NCBI RefSeq assembly: GCF_004167675.1
Contig: NZ_SEZQ01000003.1
Source of the DNA: Aliivibrio finisterrensis_A
GTDB lineage: Bacteria > Pseudomonadota > Gammaproteobacteria > Enterobacterales > Vibrionaceae
Reading direction: 5' to 3' (one strand)
Length of the DNA: 64,000 nucleotides
The notes under the pieces are model-generated. The model searched no databases and was not told the origin of the DNA. It saw nothing but the letters and a program-made list of their open reading frames with translations. The position numbers and the translations under genes are program-made. This document shows, in pieces, positions 45,457 to 55,170 of the stretch. The first letter of the stretch is position 1; each line of letters starts with the position of its first letter.

Positions 45457-46779
45457 ATGAGTGGTTTTGGTGGTGTAAAAAATGTTGTAGTGGTTGGCTT
45501 AGGCATGACGGGTTTATCTGTTGTTAAGCATTTACTGAGACAGCCTGAAGCGTTAACAATTAAAGTGATTGATACTCGTGATACACCACCAGGCCATGAC
45601 CAATTGCCTAAAAATGTAGAACTGCATTCAGGAGGGTGGCAACAAGATTGGCTGATTAATGCTGATCTGATTGTAACTAATCCTGGAATCGCCTTAGCTT
45701 CACCTCAACTAAAGCCTGCAATGGATAAAGGAATTCAGGTTGTTGGAGACATTGAGTTATTTGCTTGGGCGGTGAATGCCCCTGTTATTGCGATTACCGG
45801 TTCTAATGGTAAAAGTACGGTGACCGATCTCACCGGAGAAATGGCAAAAGCAGCAGGAGTGAAAACCGCTGTTGGAGGAAACATAGGTTTTGCGGCGCTT
45901 GATTTATTAGAGCAAGATGCTGATCTTTATGTTCTTGAGCTTTCGAGCTTCCAACTTGAAACAACCTCTACATTAAAACTGAAAGCGGCTGCATTTTTGA
46001 ACTTATCTGAAGATCATATGGACCGCTATCAAGGCATGGCTGATTATCGTCAAGCTAAGCTGCGTATCTTTGATCATGCAGAGGTAGGTATTGTTAATCG
46101 TGACGATAAACAGACCTACCCTGATGTTGAAAAAACAGTAAAAAGTTTTGGGTTTGATCAAGGTGATTATGGCTGCATTGAAAAAGAAGGTACAGAGTAT
46201 TTAGCAAAAGACTCAGTGCCAATTATTGCAGCGAGTGAATTAGGGTTAGTTGGAAAACACAACATAGCAAACACCTTAGTTGCTATCGCTTTACTTGATG
46301 CTGTGGGCATTAATATTAAATCTACACTCGATACATTAAGAACTTACAATGGATTGACACATAGATGTCAGGTTGTCGCTGATAATGGCGGAATTCGTTG
46401 GGTTAATGATTCAAAGGCGACCAATGTGGCAAGTACGTTAGCCGCATTATCTGGTTTAAACATCGATGGAAAGCTGCACCTATTGGTTGGTGGTGTTGGT
46501 AAAGGTGCTGATTTTTCAGAGCTCTCTCCTGCATTAAAAGCGCTTGATTTAATGATGTATTGTTTTGGAGAAGATGGTCCCCAATTTATGCCATTAGATC
46601 CACGCTCTGGCTTATTCCAAACTATGGATGAAGCATTAGCATCCCTTTTTCCAACACTAGATGCAGGCGATATGGTGATGCTTTCTCCTGCGTGTGCAAG
46701 TTTTGATCAGTACGCAAATTTCATGGCTAGAGGTGATGCTTTCACTCAACTAGCAAAACAGTATTCAGCTGAGAGTTAA
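45457..46779 (+). CDS. murD: UDP-MurNAc-L-alanine D-glutamate ligase
   Basis: Cytoplasmic Mur ligase adding D-glutamate. It has 440 residues: Rossmann-like UDP-binding domain (VVVGLGMTGLSV near residue 11), ATP loop ITGSNGKSTVTDL near 113, GLTHRCQ and NDSKATN motifs of the central and C-terminal domains. It starts 1 base after the mraY stop. Length matches E. coli MurD (438). Confidence 0.97.
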   Translation: MSGFGGVKNVVVVGLGMTGLSVVKHLLRQPEALTIKVIDTRDTPPGHDQLPKNVELHSGGWQQDWLINADLIVTNPGIALASPQLKPAMDKGIQVVGDIELFAWAVNAPVIAITGSNGKSTVTDLTGEMAKAAGVKTAVGGNIGFAALDLLEQDADLYVLELSSFQLETTSTLKLKAAAFLNLSEDHMDRYQGMADYRQAKLRIFDHAEVGIVNRDDKQTYPDVEKTVKSFGFDQGDYGCIEKEGTEYLAKDSVPIIAASELGLVGKHNIANTLVAIALLDAVGINIKSTLDTLRTYNGLTHRCQVVADNGGIRWVNDSKATNVASTLAALSGLNIDGKLHLLVGGVGKGADFSELSPALKALDLMMYCFGEDGPQFMPLDPRSGLFQTMDEALASLFPTLDAGDMVMLSPACASFDQYANFMARGDAFTQLAKQYSAES

Positions 46780-46781
46780 TT

Positions 46782-47984
46782 TTGATAATTGATCGTATTA
46801 AACAATGGGCATCTCCAGTTCAAGACTGGTGTTTAACTCCATCACCTAAAGTCATGTTTGATCGTCAGTTGGTTTGGATTGCACTTGGTTTGATGCTTAC
46901 TGGATTGGTAATGGTTGGTTCAGCCTCTTTTCCAATTAGTACGCGTTTAACGGATCAGCCATTTCATTTTATGATGCGACATATGTTATTTGTATGTTTA
47001 GCGCTTGGTGCCTCATCGATAGTATTACGCATTAAGCTGGATGATTGGTTGAAATACAGTATGTGGTTACTGTTATTTTCATTTGCATTATTGGCCGCTG
47101 TTTTAGTGGTGGGTAAATCCGTAAATGGTGCCGCTCGTTGGCTACCTTTAGGTATTTTTAACTTACAACCCGCTGAGGTTGCAAAGCTTTCTTTATTTGT
47201 CTTTATCTCTGGTTACTTAGTACGTCGTCACGGTGAGGTTCGCGATAGCTTTAAAGGCTTTGTAAAGCCTTTAGTTGTTCTTATCGGTCTTGCTTTCTTC
47301 TTACTATTGCAACCTGATTTAGGAACAACCATTGTAATGTTTGTTACTACCATTGGAATGTTATTTATTGCTGGAGCTAAGTTATGGCAATTTATCGCAC
47401 TTGTAATGAGTGGTATTTCGTTAGTGATTGTTTTGATCATTGCAGAACCTTATCGTATGCGTCGTGTCACCTCTTTTTTAGACCCGTGGCAAGATCCATT
47501 TGGTAGTGGTTATCAGCTGACTCAATCTCTGATGGCTTTTGGGCGAGGAGGTTGGTTTGGGGAAGGTCTTGGTAACTCAATCCAGAAATTAGAATACTTA
47601 CCAGAAGCGCATACTGACTTTGTTTTTGCGGTTATTGCAGAAGAATTAGGGTTTGTAGGTGTTACTCTTGTTTTAGTATTAATTTTTGCGTTAGTACTAA
47701 AAGCGTTACTTATTGGACGTAAATGCTTGCAGTATGACCAGCGTTTTGGTGGATTCTTAGCTTTTGGTATTGGTATTTGGTTTGCTTTCCAGACTTTGGT
47801 AAACGTAGGTGCAGCGGCGGGTATCGTTCCAACCAAAGGGTTAACGTTGCCACTCATTAGTTATGGTGGCTCCAGTTTAATTATTATGTCGATAGCGGTG
47901 TCGCTGCTTATTCGAATTGATCATGAATGTCGGGTCTTTTTAGAAAACGAGCCTCCACGGAGCGAAAATGAAGAACAAAAATAA
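46782..47984 (+). CDS. ftsW: Septal peptidoglycan polymerase FtsW
   Basis: SEDS-family glycosyltransferase that polymerises septal glycan with FtsI. It has 400 residues and about ten membrane helices, with ADFSE-like loops and conserved GKSVNGAARWLPLG, LQPDLGTT, AHTDFVFAVIAEELG and LPLISYGGSSL. The start is a TTG at 46782 with GAGAG 7 bases upstream. The next in-frame ATG (46854) would remove part of the cytoplasmic N-terminus but keep all helices. Overlaps murG by 17 bases. Confidence 0.95.
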   Translation: MIIDRIKQWASPVQDWCLTPSPKVMFDRQLVWIALGLMLTGLVMVGSASFPISTRLTDQPFHFMMRHMLFVCLALGASSIVLRIKLDDWLKYSMWLLLFSFALLAAVLVVGKSVNGAARWLPLGIFNLQPAEVAKLSLFVFISGYLVRRHGEVRDSFKGFVKPLVVLIGLAFFLLLQPDLGTTIVMFVTTIGMLFIAGAKLWQFIALVMSGISLVIVLIIAEPYRMRRVTSFLDPWQDPFGSGYQLTQSLMAFGRGGWFGEGLGNSIQKLEYLPEAHTDFVFAVIAEELGFVGVTLVLVLIFALVLKALLIGRKCLQYDQRFGGFLAFGIGIWFAFQTLVNVGAAAGIVPTKGLTLPLISYGGSSLIIMSIAVSLLIRIDHECRVFLENEPPRSENEEQK

Positions 47985-49032
47985 ACGTTTATTAGTGATG
48001 GCTGGTGGTACTGGTGGGCACGTGTTTCCTGGTTTAGCCGTAGCGAAGCAACTTCAAAGTGAAGGTTGGGAAATTCGTTGGCTAGGAACAGAAGACAGAA
48101 TGGAGGCGGATTTAGTACCAAAACATGGTATTGAAATCGACTTTATTAAAGTAAAAGGGTTGCGTGGGCAAGGCATAAAAAAATTGCTTGCTGCGCCCTT
48201 CCAGATTTTAGGTGCAATTTCTCAAGCAAAAAAACATATTAAAGCGTGGCAGCCCGATGTTGTTCTTGGCATGGGGGGCTATGTAAGTGGGCCAGGTGGT
48301 ATTGCTGCATGGTTATCTGGCATTCCAGTGGTATTACATGAACAAAATGCCGTTGCAGGGTTAACCAACCAATGGTTATCTAAAATTGCAAAACGGGTTT
48401 TTCAGGCGTTTCCAGGGGCATTCCCAAATGCTGAGATCGTCGGAAATCCTGTACGTGAAGATGTGTGCCGATTACCTCATCCAAAAGAAAGATTTGCAGA
48501 GCGATCTGGCCCTATTCGTTTGTTAGTGATGGGGGGAAGTCAAGGTGCTCGCATTCTAAATACGACTTTACCAGAAGCGTTACCCCAGCTAAATCATGCT
48601 ATTGAAATTTGGCATCAAGCAGGTAAAGGTAATCAAGAAACTGTAAATCAAGCTTATAAGGATAGCGGTATTGCAGATGCTAAAGTGACAGAGTTCATTG
48701 ATGATGTAGCAGAAGCTTACGCATGGGCTGATGTATTAGTTTGTCGTTCGGGTGCATTAACGGTATCTGAGGTTTCGGCAGCTGGGGTTGGTTCTGTATT
48801 TATTCCTTTTATGCATAAAGATCGCCAACAAGCATTAAACGCAGATCATCTCGTACAGTGTGGCGCAGCGCAAATGATTGAACAACAAGATTTAACAGTT
48901 CAAGGCTTGGTTGATACACTGAACGGTTTAGAACGAAAAGAATTAGTAGAAATGGCATGTAATGCACGTAAGGCTGCGATTATTGACGCCGATGTACGTG
49001 TTGCCAATGCGATTAAAGACCTCGCAAAATAA
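47968..49032 (+). CDS. murG: Lipid II synthase MurG
   Basis: Membrane-associated GT-B glycosyltransferase that adds GlcNAc to lipid I. It has 354 residues. The N-terminal loop MAGGTGGHVFPGLA, the GGYVSGPGG lipid-pocket loop, HEQNAVAG, and MGGSQGARILN in the UDP-GlcNAc domain are all present. The ATG lies within the end of ftsW with GGAG just upstream (CACGGAGCG), giving coupled translation. Confidence 0.97.
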   Translation: MKNKNKRLLVMAGGTGGHVFPGLAVAKQLQSEGWEIRWLGTEDRMEADLVPKHGIEIDFIKVKGLRGQGIKKLLAAPFQILGAISQAKKHIKAWQPDVVLGMGGYVSGPGGIAAWLSGIPVVLHEQNAVAGLTNQWLSKIAKRVFQAFPGAFPNAEIVGNPVREDVCRLPHPKERFAERSGPIRLLVMGGSQGARILNTTLPEALPQLNHAIEIWHQAGKGNQETVNQAYKDSGIADAKVTEFIDDVAEAYAWADVLVCRSGALTVSEVSAAGVGSVFIPFMHKDRQQALNADHLVQCGAAQMIEQQDLTVQGLVDTLNGLERKELVEMACNARKAAIIDADVRVANAIKDLAK

Positions 49033-49050
49033 AAAGAATTGAGATTTAGA

Positions 49051-50514
49051 ATGATAAAAGATCAGAAACTGCAATTAGCTGAAATTAGAACCATGATCCC
49101 TGAAATGCGCCGAGTTGAATGCATTCACTTTGTCGGCATTGGTGGTGCGGGCATGAGTGGTATTGCCGAAGTACTTCTAAACGAAGGCTATAACATTAGC
49201 GGTTCAGATATGGCTGAGAATACAGTTACGGTTCGTCTAGCTCAAAAAGGAGCGACGATCTTTTTTGGACATCAAGCAAGTAATGTAGAAAAAACCAGTG
49301 TCGTGGTTGTATCTACAGCAATTGATCCAACGAACCCTGAAATTGTTGCAGCAAAAGAACATCGTATCCCTGTTATTCGTCGTGCTGAAATGTTAGCGGA
49401 ACTTATGCGCTACCGTCACGGTATTGCGGTTGCAGGTACGCACGGAAAAACGACAACAACAGCATTAACCACGCAAATTTATTCAGAAGCAGGGTTAGAT
49501 CCAACGTTTGTAAATGGCGGCTTGGTGAAAAATGCAGGTACAAATGCACGCTTAGGTTCTAGTCGATTCTTAATTGCAGAAGCGGATGAGAGTGACGCGT
49601 CATTCTTACACTTACAACCTATGGTAAGTATTGTTACCAACATTGAAGCTGACCATATGGATACTTATGGTGGTGACTTTGAAGTATTAAAACAAACGTT
49701 TATTGATTTTCTTCATAACTTACCATTCTATGGTCAAGCGGTAATGTGCATTGACGATGATGTAATTAGAGAGTTATTACCACGAGTCAGTCGTCAAGTG
49801 ATTACCTATGGTTTTTCAGAAGATGCTGATGTGCGTTTAATTAATTATCGTCAAGTCGGTCAGCAGAGCTTCTTTACGGTACAGAGAAAAGATCGCACTG
49901 ATCTAGATATTATTTTAAATATTCCAGGTAAGCATAATGCGTTGAATGCAACCGCAGCTATTGCCGTAGCAACAGAAGAAGAAGTAGAAGATGAAGCGAT
50001 TCTATCTGCACTTTTAAACTTCGAAGGAGCAGGGCGTCGTTTTGACCAACTTGGGGAGTTTGAAACAGGTAATGGCTCGGCAATGTTAGTGGATGATTAT
50101 GGTCACCATCCGACAGAAGTTGATGTAACGATTAAAGCAGCGCGTGCTGGCTGGGCTGAAAAGCGACTTGTTATGATTTTTCAACCGCACCGTTATAGCC
50201 GAACTCGTGATTTATATGATGATTTTGCCAATGTATTGGATAATGTTGACGTATTAATCATGCTTGATGTGTATTCTGCTGGTGAAACGCCAATAGCAGG
50301 AGCAGATGGAAGATCACTGTGCCGAACTATTCGTGGTCGAGGAAAAATTGATCCTATCTTTGTGCCAAATATTGATGCATTACCTCCAGTATTGGCAAAT
50401 GTGATCCAAGAAGGTGATCTCGTGCTTACTCAAGGTGCTGGAGATGTAGGTAAATTAGCAAAGCAATTAGCTTCAATGAAATTAAATATTGAAACTATGC
50501 GTGAGTTTGGATAA
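49051..50514 (+). CDS. murC: UDP-MurNAc L-alanine ligase
   Basis: First Mur ligase, adding L-alanine to UDP-MurNAc. It has 487 residues, with HFVGIGGAGMSGIAEVL at the N-terminus, the ATP loop VAGTHGKTTTTALT, and DDYGHHPTE in the C-terminal domain. The ATG at 49051 aligns with the E. coli start (PEMRRV at residue 18); the frame also opens at a TTG at 49039. Unlike E. coli, the next gene is ftsQ, not ddlB. Confidence 0.96.
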   Translation: MIKDQKLQLAEIRTMIPEMRRVECIHFVGIGGAGMSGIAEVLLNEGYNISGSDMAENTVTVRLAQKGATIFFGHQASNVEKTSVVVVSTAIDPTNPEIVAAKEHRIPVIRRAEMLAELMRYRHGIAVAGTHGKTTTTALTTQIYSEAGLDPTFVNGGLVKNAGTNARLGSSRFLIAEADESDASFLHLQPMVSIVTNIEADHMDTYGGDFEVLKQTFIDFLHNLPFYGQAVMCIDDDVIRELLPRVSRQVITYGFSEDADVRLINYRQVGQQSFFTVQRKDRTDLDIILNIPGKHNALNATAAIAVATEEEVEDEAILSALLNFEGAGRRFDQLGEFETGNGSAMLVDDYGHHPTEVDVTIKAARAGWAEKRLVMIFQPHRYSRTRDLYDDFANVLDNVDVLIMLDVYSAGETPIAGADGRSLCRTIRGRGKIDPIFVPNIDALPPVLANVIQEGDLVLTQGAGDVGKLAKQLASMKLNIETMREFG

Positions 50515-50533
50515 TTATTGTTTAATTAGTTAG

Positions 50534-50601
50534 AACTTCTAATAAAAATACGAATAATGAGATAGAATCCTTATTGTATTAATAATATCCTATTAGAAGT
50601 T
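50534..50601. repeat. Inverted repeat in the murC-ftsQ gap
   Basis: AACTTCTAATA (50534-50544) and TATTAGAAGTT (50591-50601) are perfect 11-bp inverted arms 46 bases apart. A GC-rich dyad, ATAGGG / CCCTAT, follows near 50604-50625. Function is unknown. Confidence 0.5.
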
Positions 50602-50662
50602 GGGATAGGGGGCTTTTGGGCCCTATACTTATTAGATGAAATTTGTTTTATCGCCATTAAAG

Positions 50663-50668
50663 TATAAT
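50663..50668 (+). promoter_or_regulatory. Candidate -10 box upstream of ftsQAZ
   Basis: A perfect TATAAT lies 57 bases before ftsQ, preceded by only a weak -35 (AATTTG). The 210-base gap with no gene is consistent with an internal promoter for ftsQ-ftsA-ftsZ. Confidence 0.3.
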
Positions 50669-50724
50669 AAATTGGTATAGTTTATTGTAGATGGCGTTAT
50701 ATATTGGCTCTGTTGTGAAAGAAT

Positions 50725-51483
50725 ATGATTAAGACGGTCAAAATGAATACTTCATTTGATAAAGAAAAATTAAGAAAACACCTTCCAGGTGGGCTCTTTC
50801 TTTCTTTAGTCGTAATTATTTCATTATGGCTTGTTATCTCAACAGTGAGTTGGATGACAGATGAAGACAGATTGCCTTTATCTCATATGATTATTCAAGG
50901 TCAATTAAAACACATTACGGCAGATGATATTCGCGAAGCCATTGATTCAATGGATTCTATTGGGACGTTTATGACCCAAGATGTGAATAAATTGCAAGAT
51001 GCATTATTGTCTTTGCCTTGGATCGCCCAAGTATCTGTTCGTAAGCAGTGGCCTGAAACGATTAAAGTGTTCGTTGTTGAGCACCAACCTGAAGCAACTT
51101 GGAATAACAGCGTTATTGTTAATCCTGAAGGCGTTGTATTTAATGCGCCAATGAGCGATTTATTAGAGCCAAAACCTGCTTTATTTGGGCCAGAAACGAG
51201 CAGTAAAGAAGTGCTTGCCTTTTGGCATCAGTTACAAAAGCAATTTGCTCCGTTAAATATTACGGTTCGCAGCGTCGCATTGACAGACAGATTGTCTTGG
51301 CAAGTTGTTTTAGATAACGGCATAAGACTAGAACTTGGTCGTGATGCTAGAGAAGAAAGAGTCAATCGTTTTGTTGCTCTATATAAGCAATTAACAAATA
51401 AAAAGAATTCGATAGATTATATAGATCTTCGTTACGATACAGGTGCCGCCGTTGGGTGGAAGCCTGATGATGTTGAAGATTAA
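50725..51483 (+). CDS. ftsQ: Cell division protein FtsQ
   Basis: Bitopic divisome protein linking early and late components; partner of FtsB and FtsL. It has 252 residues: a basic cytoplasmic tail, one membrane helix (about 26-46), a periplasmic POTRA domain (starting LSHMIIQGQLKHI) and a beta domain containing RKQWPETIKVFVVEHQPEATW. A second ATG at 50743 is possible. It begins after a 210-base gap, the largest inside the dcw cluster. Confidence 0.95.
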   Translation: MIKTVKMNTSFDKEKLRKHLPGGLFLSLVVIISLWLVISTVSWMTDEDRLPLSHMIIQGQLKHITADDIREAIDSMDSIGTFMTQDVNKLQDALLSLPWIAQVSVRKQWPETIKVFVVEHQPEATWNNSVIVNPEGVVFNAPMSDLLEPKPALFGPETSSKEVLAFWHQLQKQFAPLNITVRSVALTDRLSWQVVLDNGIRLELGRDAREERVNRFVALYKQLTNKKNSIDYIDLRYDTGAAVGWKPDDVED

Positions 51484-51497
51484 AGAAGAGAATTGAC

Positions 51498-52760
51498 ATG
51501 AGTAAAACGCCAGAAGGCAGTATTATTGTTGGTTTAGATATCGGTACAAACAAAGTATCAGCGTTAGTTGGTGAAGTTTTACCTGATGGCCAAGTGAGCG
51601 TTATTGGCTCTGGTTCATGTCCCTCAAGAGGAATGGATAAAGGTGGTGTGAACGATCTTGAATCGGTAGTAAAATCGGTTCAAAGAGCGATTGATCAAGC
51701 CGAATTGATGGCTGAATGCACCATTACCTCCGTGTTTATTTCTTTATCTGGTAAGCATATAGCCAGCCAAATAGAGAAAGGAATGGGGTCTATTTCTGAA
51801 GAAGAAGTAACTCAAGATGACATGGACAGTGTTATTCATACAGCAAAATCAGTAAAGATTGGTGATGAACAACGCACCTTGCATGTGATACCTCAAGAGT
51901 TCTCCATTGATGTGCAAAAAGGCATTCGAAATCCTATTGGATTATCGGGAATGAGAATGGAAGTAAGTGTCCACCTTATTACTTGTCATAATGATATGGC
52001 GCGTAACATCGTAAAAGCAGTAGAGCGTTGCGGCTTGAAAGTTGAGCATGTTATATTCTCAGGATTAGCATCAAGTAATGCCGTTATTACCGAAGATGAG
52101 CGTGATCTTGGAGTTTGTGTTGTTGATATTGGTGCTGGGACGATGGATATCGCCATTTGGACTGATGGCTCATTGCGTCATGCTGAAGTACTTCCTTATG
52201 CAGGTAACGCAGTAACCAGTGATATTGCTTATGCTTTTGGTACGCCTTTTAACGATGCTGAAAAATTAAAAGTTAAATACGGTTGTGCTATTAGTGAACA
52301 CATTAATCGTGATGAAACGGTCAATGTTCCAAGTGTTGGTGGTCGACCATCAAGAAGTTTACAGCGAAGAATGCTAGCGGAAGTTATCGAACCGAGGTAT
52401 TCTGAACTGCTAGGTCTTGTAAACCAGCGTATTCTTGCAATTCAAGATAAATTACGCGCTGAAGGAACAAAGCATCACCTTGCTGCTGGTATCGTATTAA
52501 CTGGTGGCGGGTCGCAGATTGAAGGTTTGGTAGATTGCGCTGAGCGTGTTTTCCAAACTCAGGTTAGGATAGGTCAACCTTTAGAGGTTGCGGGCCTAAC
52601 TGATTATGTAAAAGAACCTTATCAAGCAACAGCGGTAGGACTTTTACATTACGGTAAAGAAAGTCAACTGCATGACGATGAAGATTATGTGCCAAGTAAG
52701 CACCAATCTTTCACAACCGTAATAAAGAAATTTAAAAATTGGATACTAAAAGAGTTTTAA
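51498..52760 (+). CDS. ftsA: Cell division protein FtsA
   Basis: Actin-like protein that tethers FtsZ to the membrane. It has 420 residues, with nucleotide-binding motifs VGLDIGTNKVSALVGE (phosphate 1), VVDIGAGTMDIAIW (phosphate 2) and ILTGGGSQIEG (adenosine). The C-terminus KKFKNWILKEF is the amphipathic membrane-targeting helix. Close spacing after ftsQ (14 bases) and before ftsZ (33 bases). Confidence 0.98.
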   Translation: MSKTPEGSIIVGLDIGTNKVSALVGEVLPDGQVSVIGSGSCPSRGMDKGGVNDLESVVKSVQRAIDQAELMAECTITSVFISLSGKHIASQIEKGMGSISEEEVTQDDMDSVIHTAKSVKIGDEQRTLHVIPQEFSIDVQKGIRNPIGLSGMRMEVSVHLITCHNDMARNIVKAVERCGLKVEHVIFSGLASSNAVITEDERDLGVCVVDIGAGTMDIAIWTDGSLRHAEVLPYAGNAVTSDIAYAFGTPFNDAEKLKVKYGCAISEHINRDETVNVPSVGGRPSRSLQRRMLAEVIEPRYSELLGLVNQRILAIQDKLRAEGTKHHLAAGIVLTGGGSQIEGLVDCAERVFQTQVRIGQPLEVAGLTDYVKEPYQATAVGLLHYGKESQLHDDEDYVPSKHQSFTTVIKKFKNWILKEF

Positions 52761-52793
52761 CCTGAAGCGAACAGGAAGAAACGGAGAGAACAG

Positions 52794-54041
52794 ATGTTTG
52801 AGCCGATGATGGAAATGTCCGATGACGCAGTAATTAAAGTTGTTGGTGTAGGTGGCGGTGGCGGCAATGCTATCGAGCACATGGTACGTGAGTCAATTGA
52901 AGGGGTTGAATTCATCAGTGTAAATACTGATGCTCAAGCGCTTCGTAAGACTAGTGTAAATACAGTAATTCAGATTGGTGGAGACATCACAAAAGGCTTA
53001 GGTGCTGGTGCAAACCCGCAAGTAGGTCGTGATGCTGCTCTAGAAGATCGTGAAGCACTTAAAGAAGTACTTGCTGGTGCCGATATGGTATTTATCGCAG
53101 CGGGTATGGGTGGCGGTACTGGTACTGGTGCGGCACCAATTATTGCTGAAGTAGCAAAAGAGCTAAACATTCTAACCGTTGCTGTTGTTACAAAACCATT
53201 TAGTTTTGAGGGCCGTAAACGTCTTGCTTTTGCTGAGCAAGGCATTGAAGAGCTATCAAAACACGTTGACTCGTTAATTACGATTCCAAACGAGAAGCTA
53301 TTAAAAGTTTTAGGTCGTGGCATCACTTTACTAGAAGCATTTGCAAAAGCGAATGATGTTCTACGTAACGCGGTTCAGGGTATTGCAGAGCTGATTACTC
53401 GTCCTGGTATGATCAACGTCGATTTCGCCGATGTTCGCACTGTTATGTCTGAAATGGGACATGCAATGATGGGTAGCGGTATCGCAGTGGGTGAAGATCG
53501 TGCTGAACAAGCAGCGGAAGAAGCGATTTCAAGTCCATTACTTGAAGATATCGATCTTGCTGGTGCGCGTGGCGTTCTTGTAAACATCACTGCTGGTCTA
53601 GATATGCGTCTTGATGAATTTGAAACGGTTGGTAATACAGTTAAAGCATTCGCATCAGATAACGCAACGGTAGTTATTGGTACGTCTCTTGACCCTGATA
53701 TGACTGATGAGATCCGTGTTACCGTTGTTGCTACAGGTATCGGCACTGAAAAAAAGCCTGAAATCACGTTAGTGACAAATAAAGCAGCGGCACCGGCTCA
53801 ACCAGTGGCAACACCGGCACCAGCAGCACAACCTGTTGCTCAAGCACCTGTACAGCCAAAAGCCGCAGTTGTTGAACCAACAGTAGAGAAAGCGGCACAA
53901 AATGTGCAAGCGACTAAACCTGCTGCATCATCAACGTCACCAGCAGCTGGTGTACAAAATGCGGGTGCAGCACAAGCTAAACCAGATCAAAAAGAAGATT
54001 ATTTGGATATTCCTGCGTTTCTACGACGTCAAGCTGACTAA
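52794..54041 (+). CDS. ftsZ: Cell division protein FtsZ
   Basis: Tubulin-like GTPase that forms the Z-ring. It has 415 residues. The tubulin signature GGGTGTG is at residues 106-112 and the T7-loop region has NVDFADVRTVM. After about residue 318 an alanine-, proline- and glutamine-rich linker leads to the conserved C-terminal peptide YLDIPAFLRRQ that binds FtsA and ZipA. GGAGAG gives a strong ribosome binding site. Confidence 0.99.
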   Translation: MFEPMMEMSDDAVIKVVGVGGGGGNAIEHMVRESIEGVEFISVNTDAQALRKTSVNTVIQIGGDITKGLGAGANPQVGRDAALEDREALKEVLAGADMVFIAAGMGGGTGTGAAPIIAEVAKELNILTVAVVTKPFSFEGRKRLAFAEQGIEELSKHVDSLITIPNEKLLKVLGRGITLLEAFAKANDVLRNAVQGIAELITRPGMINVDFADVRTVMSEMGHAMMGSGIAVGEDRAEQAAEEAISSPLLEDIDLAGARGVLVNITAGLDMRLDEFETVGNTVKAFASDNATVVIGTSLDPDMTDEIRVTVVATGIGTEKKPEITLVTNKAAAPAQPVATPAPAAQPVAQAPVQPKAAVVEPTVEKAAQNVQATKPAASSTSPAAGVQNAGAAQAKPDQKEDYLDIPAFLRRQAD

Positions 54042-54146
54042 TTAATCATCAAACGATTTGGTTTTATAGAAATTTGTGTGCTAAAATGTCAGACCAGTTC
54101 TTAGAATTGGTTTGAAATTAAGCATATTTATAGTTGAGATGAGCAT

Positions 54147-55064
54147 ATGATCAGACAACGTACACTGAAAAGTATCGTACAAATGACAGGCGTGGGTTTA
54201 CACTCAGGCCGTAAAGTCACGCTTACTCTTCGTCCAGCAGCAGCAAATACAGGTGTTATTTATCGTCGTACAGACCTTAATCCACCAGTAGATTTCCCTG
54301 CGGACCCAGAGTCAGTACGCGATACTATGTTATGTACAGCGTTAGTTAATGATGAAGGCGTAAGAATCTCAACGGTTGAGCACTTAAATGCTGCACTAGC
54401 AGGCATGGGCATTGATAACGTTGTTATTGAAGTTGATGCTCCTGAAATTCCTATTATGGATGGCAGTGCAAGTCCTTTTGTTTATCTTTTACAATCTGCG
54501 GGTATTGAAGAACTTAATACAGCGAAGAAATTCATTCGTATTAAGAAACCTGTTCGCATTGAAGATGGTGATAAGTGGGCGGAAATTCGTCCATATAACG
54601 GTTTCCGTTTAGATTTCACTATTGACTTCAATCACCCTGCGATTGATTCTGATGACCAAAAGTTAGTGTTTGATTTTTCAAGCCAATCGTTCATCAAAGA
54701 TATCTCTCGAGCTCGAACTTTCGGGTTTATGCGTGATATTGAGTACTTGCAATCACAAAACCTATGTTTAGGTGGTAGTTTTGATTGTGCAATCGTACTA
54801 GATGATTACCGTATTCTAAATGAAGACGGGTTACGTTTTGATAATGAATTTGTAACGCATAAAGTTCTAGATGCTGTAGGCGACCTATATATGTGTGGTC
54901 ATAGTATCTTGGGTGAATTAAGCGCTTATAAATCAGGTCACGCTCTGAATAATCAGTTACTTCGTGCTGTTCTTGCTGATCAAGAAGCATGGGAGTGGAC
55001 AACCATTGAAGATGAGCAAGAGTCACCAGTTGCATTTATGCAGCCAGGAATGGTACTTGCCTAG
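54147..55064 (+). CDS. lpxC: UDP-3-O-acyl-N-acetylglucosamine deacetylase
   Basis: Zinc enzyme for the first committed step of lipid A synthesis. It has 305 residues (same as E. coli). Conserved blocks include TGVGLHSGRKV, STVEHLNAALAG (zinc histidine), IMDGSASPF, and THKVLDAVGDL with FVTH, plus CGHSILGELSAYKSGHALNN. It ends the dcw cluster; stability control by FtsH is expected from the family. Terminated by the hairpin at 55082. Confidence 0.98.
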   Translation: MIRQRTLKSIVQMTGVGLHSGRKVTLTLRPAAANTGVIYRRTDLNPPVDFPADPESVRDTMLCTALVNDEGVRISTVEHLNAALAGMGIDNVVIEVDAPEIPIMDGSASPFVYLLQSAGIEELNTAKKFIRIKKPVRIEDGDKWAEIRPYNGFRLDFTIDFNHPAIDSDDQKLVFDFSSQSFIKDISRARTFGFMRDIEYLQSQNLCLGGSFDCAIVLDDYRILNEDGLRFDNEFVTHKVLDAVGDLYMCGHSILGELSAYKSGHALNNQLLRAVLADQEAWEWTTIEDEQESPVAFMQPGMVLA

Positions 55065-55081
55065 ACCATCATCAAATTAAG

Positions 55082-55109
55082 AAAGCCAAGCAGTTTGCTT
55101 GGCTTTTTT
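55082..55109 (+). terminator. Terminator of lpxC
   Basis: AAAGCCAAGCA (55082-55092) and TGCTTGGCTTT (55096-55106) form a perfect 11-bp stem with the loop GTT, then a T run to 55109. Confidence 0.9.
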
Positions 55110-55121
55110 ATATCTAATATA

Positions 55122-55170
55122 TTCTTACTTCTTACTTCTTACTTCTTACTTCTTACTTCTTACTTCTTAT
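55122..55170. repeat. Heptanucleotide tandem repeat (TTCTTAC)n
   Basis: Six perfect copies of TTCTTAC (55122-55163) and a seventh with one change, TTCTTAT (55164-55170). It lies between the convergent lpxC and dciA genes and includes the dciA stop codon and its last two lysine codons. Confidence 0.95.
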
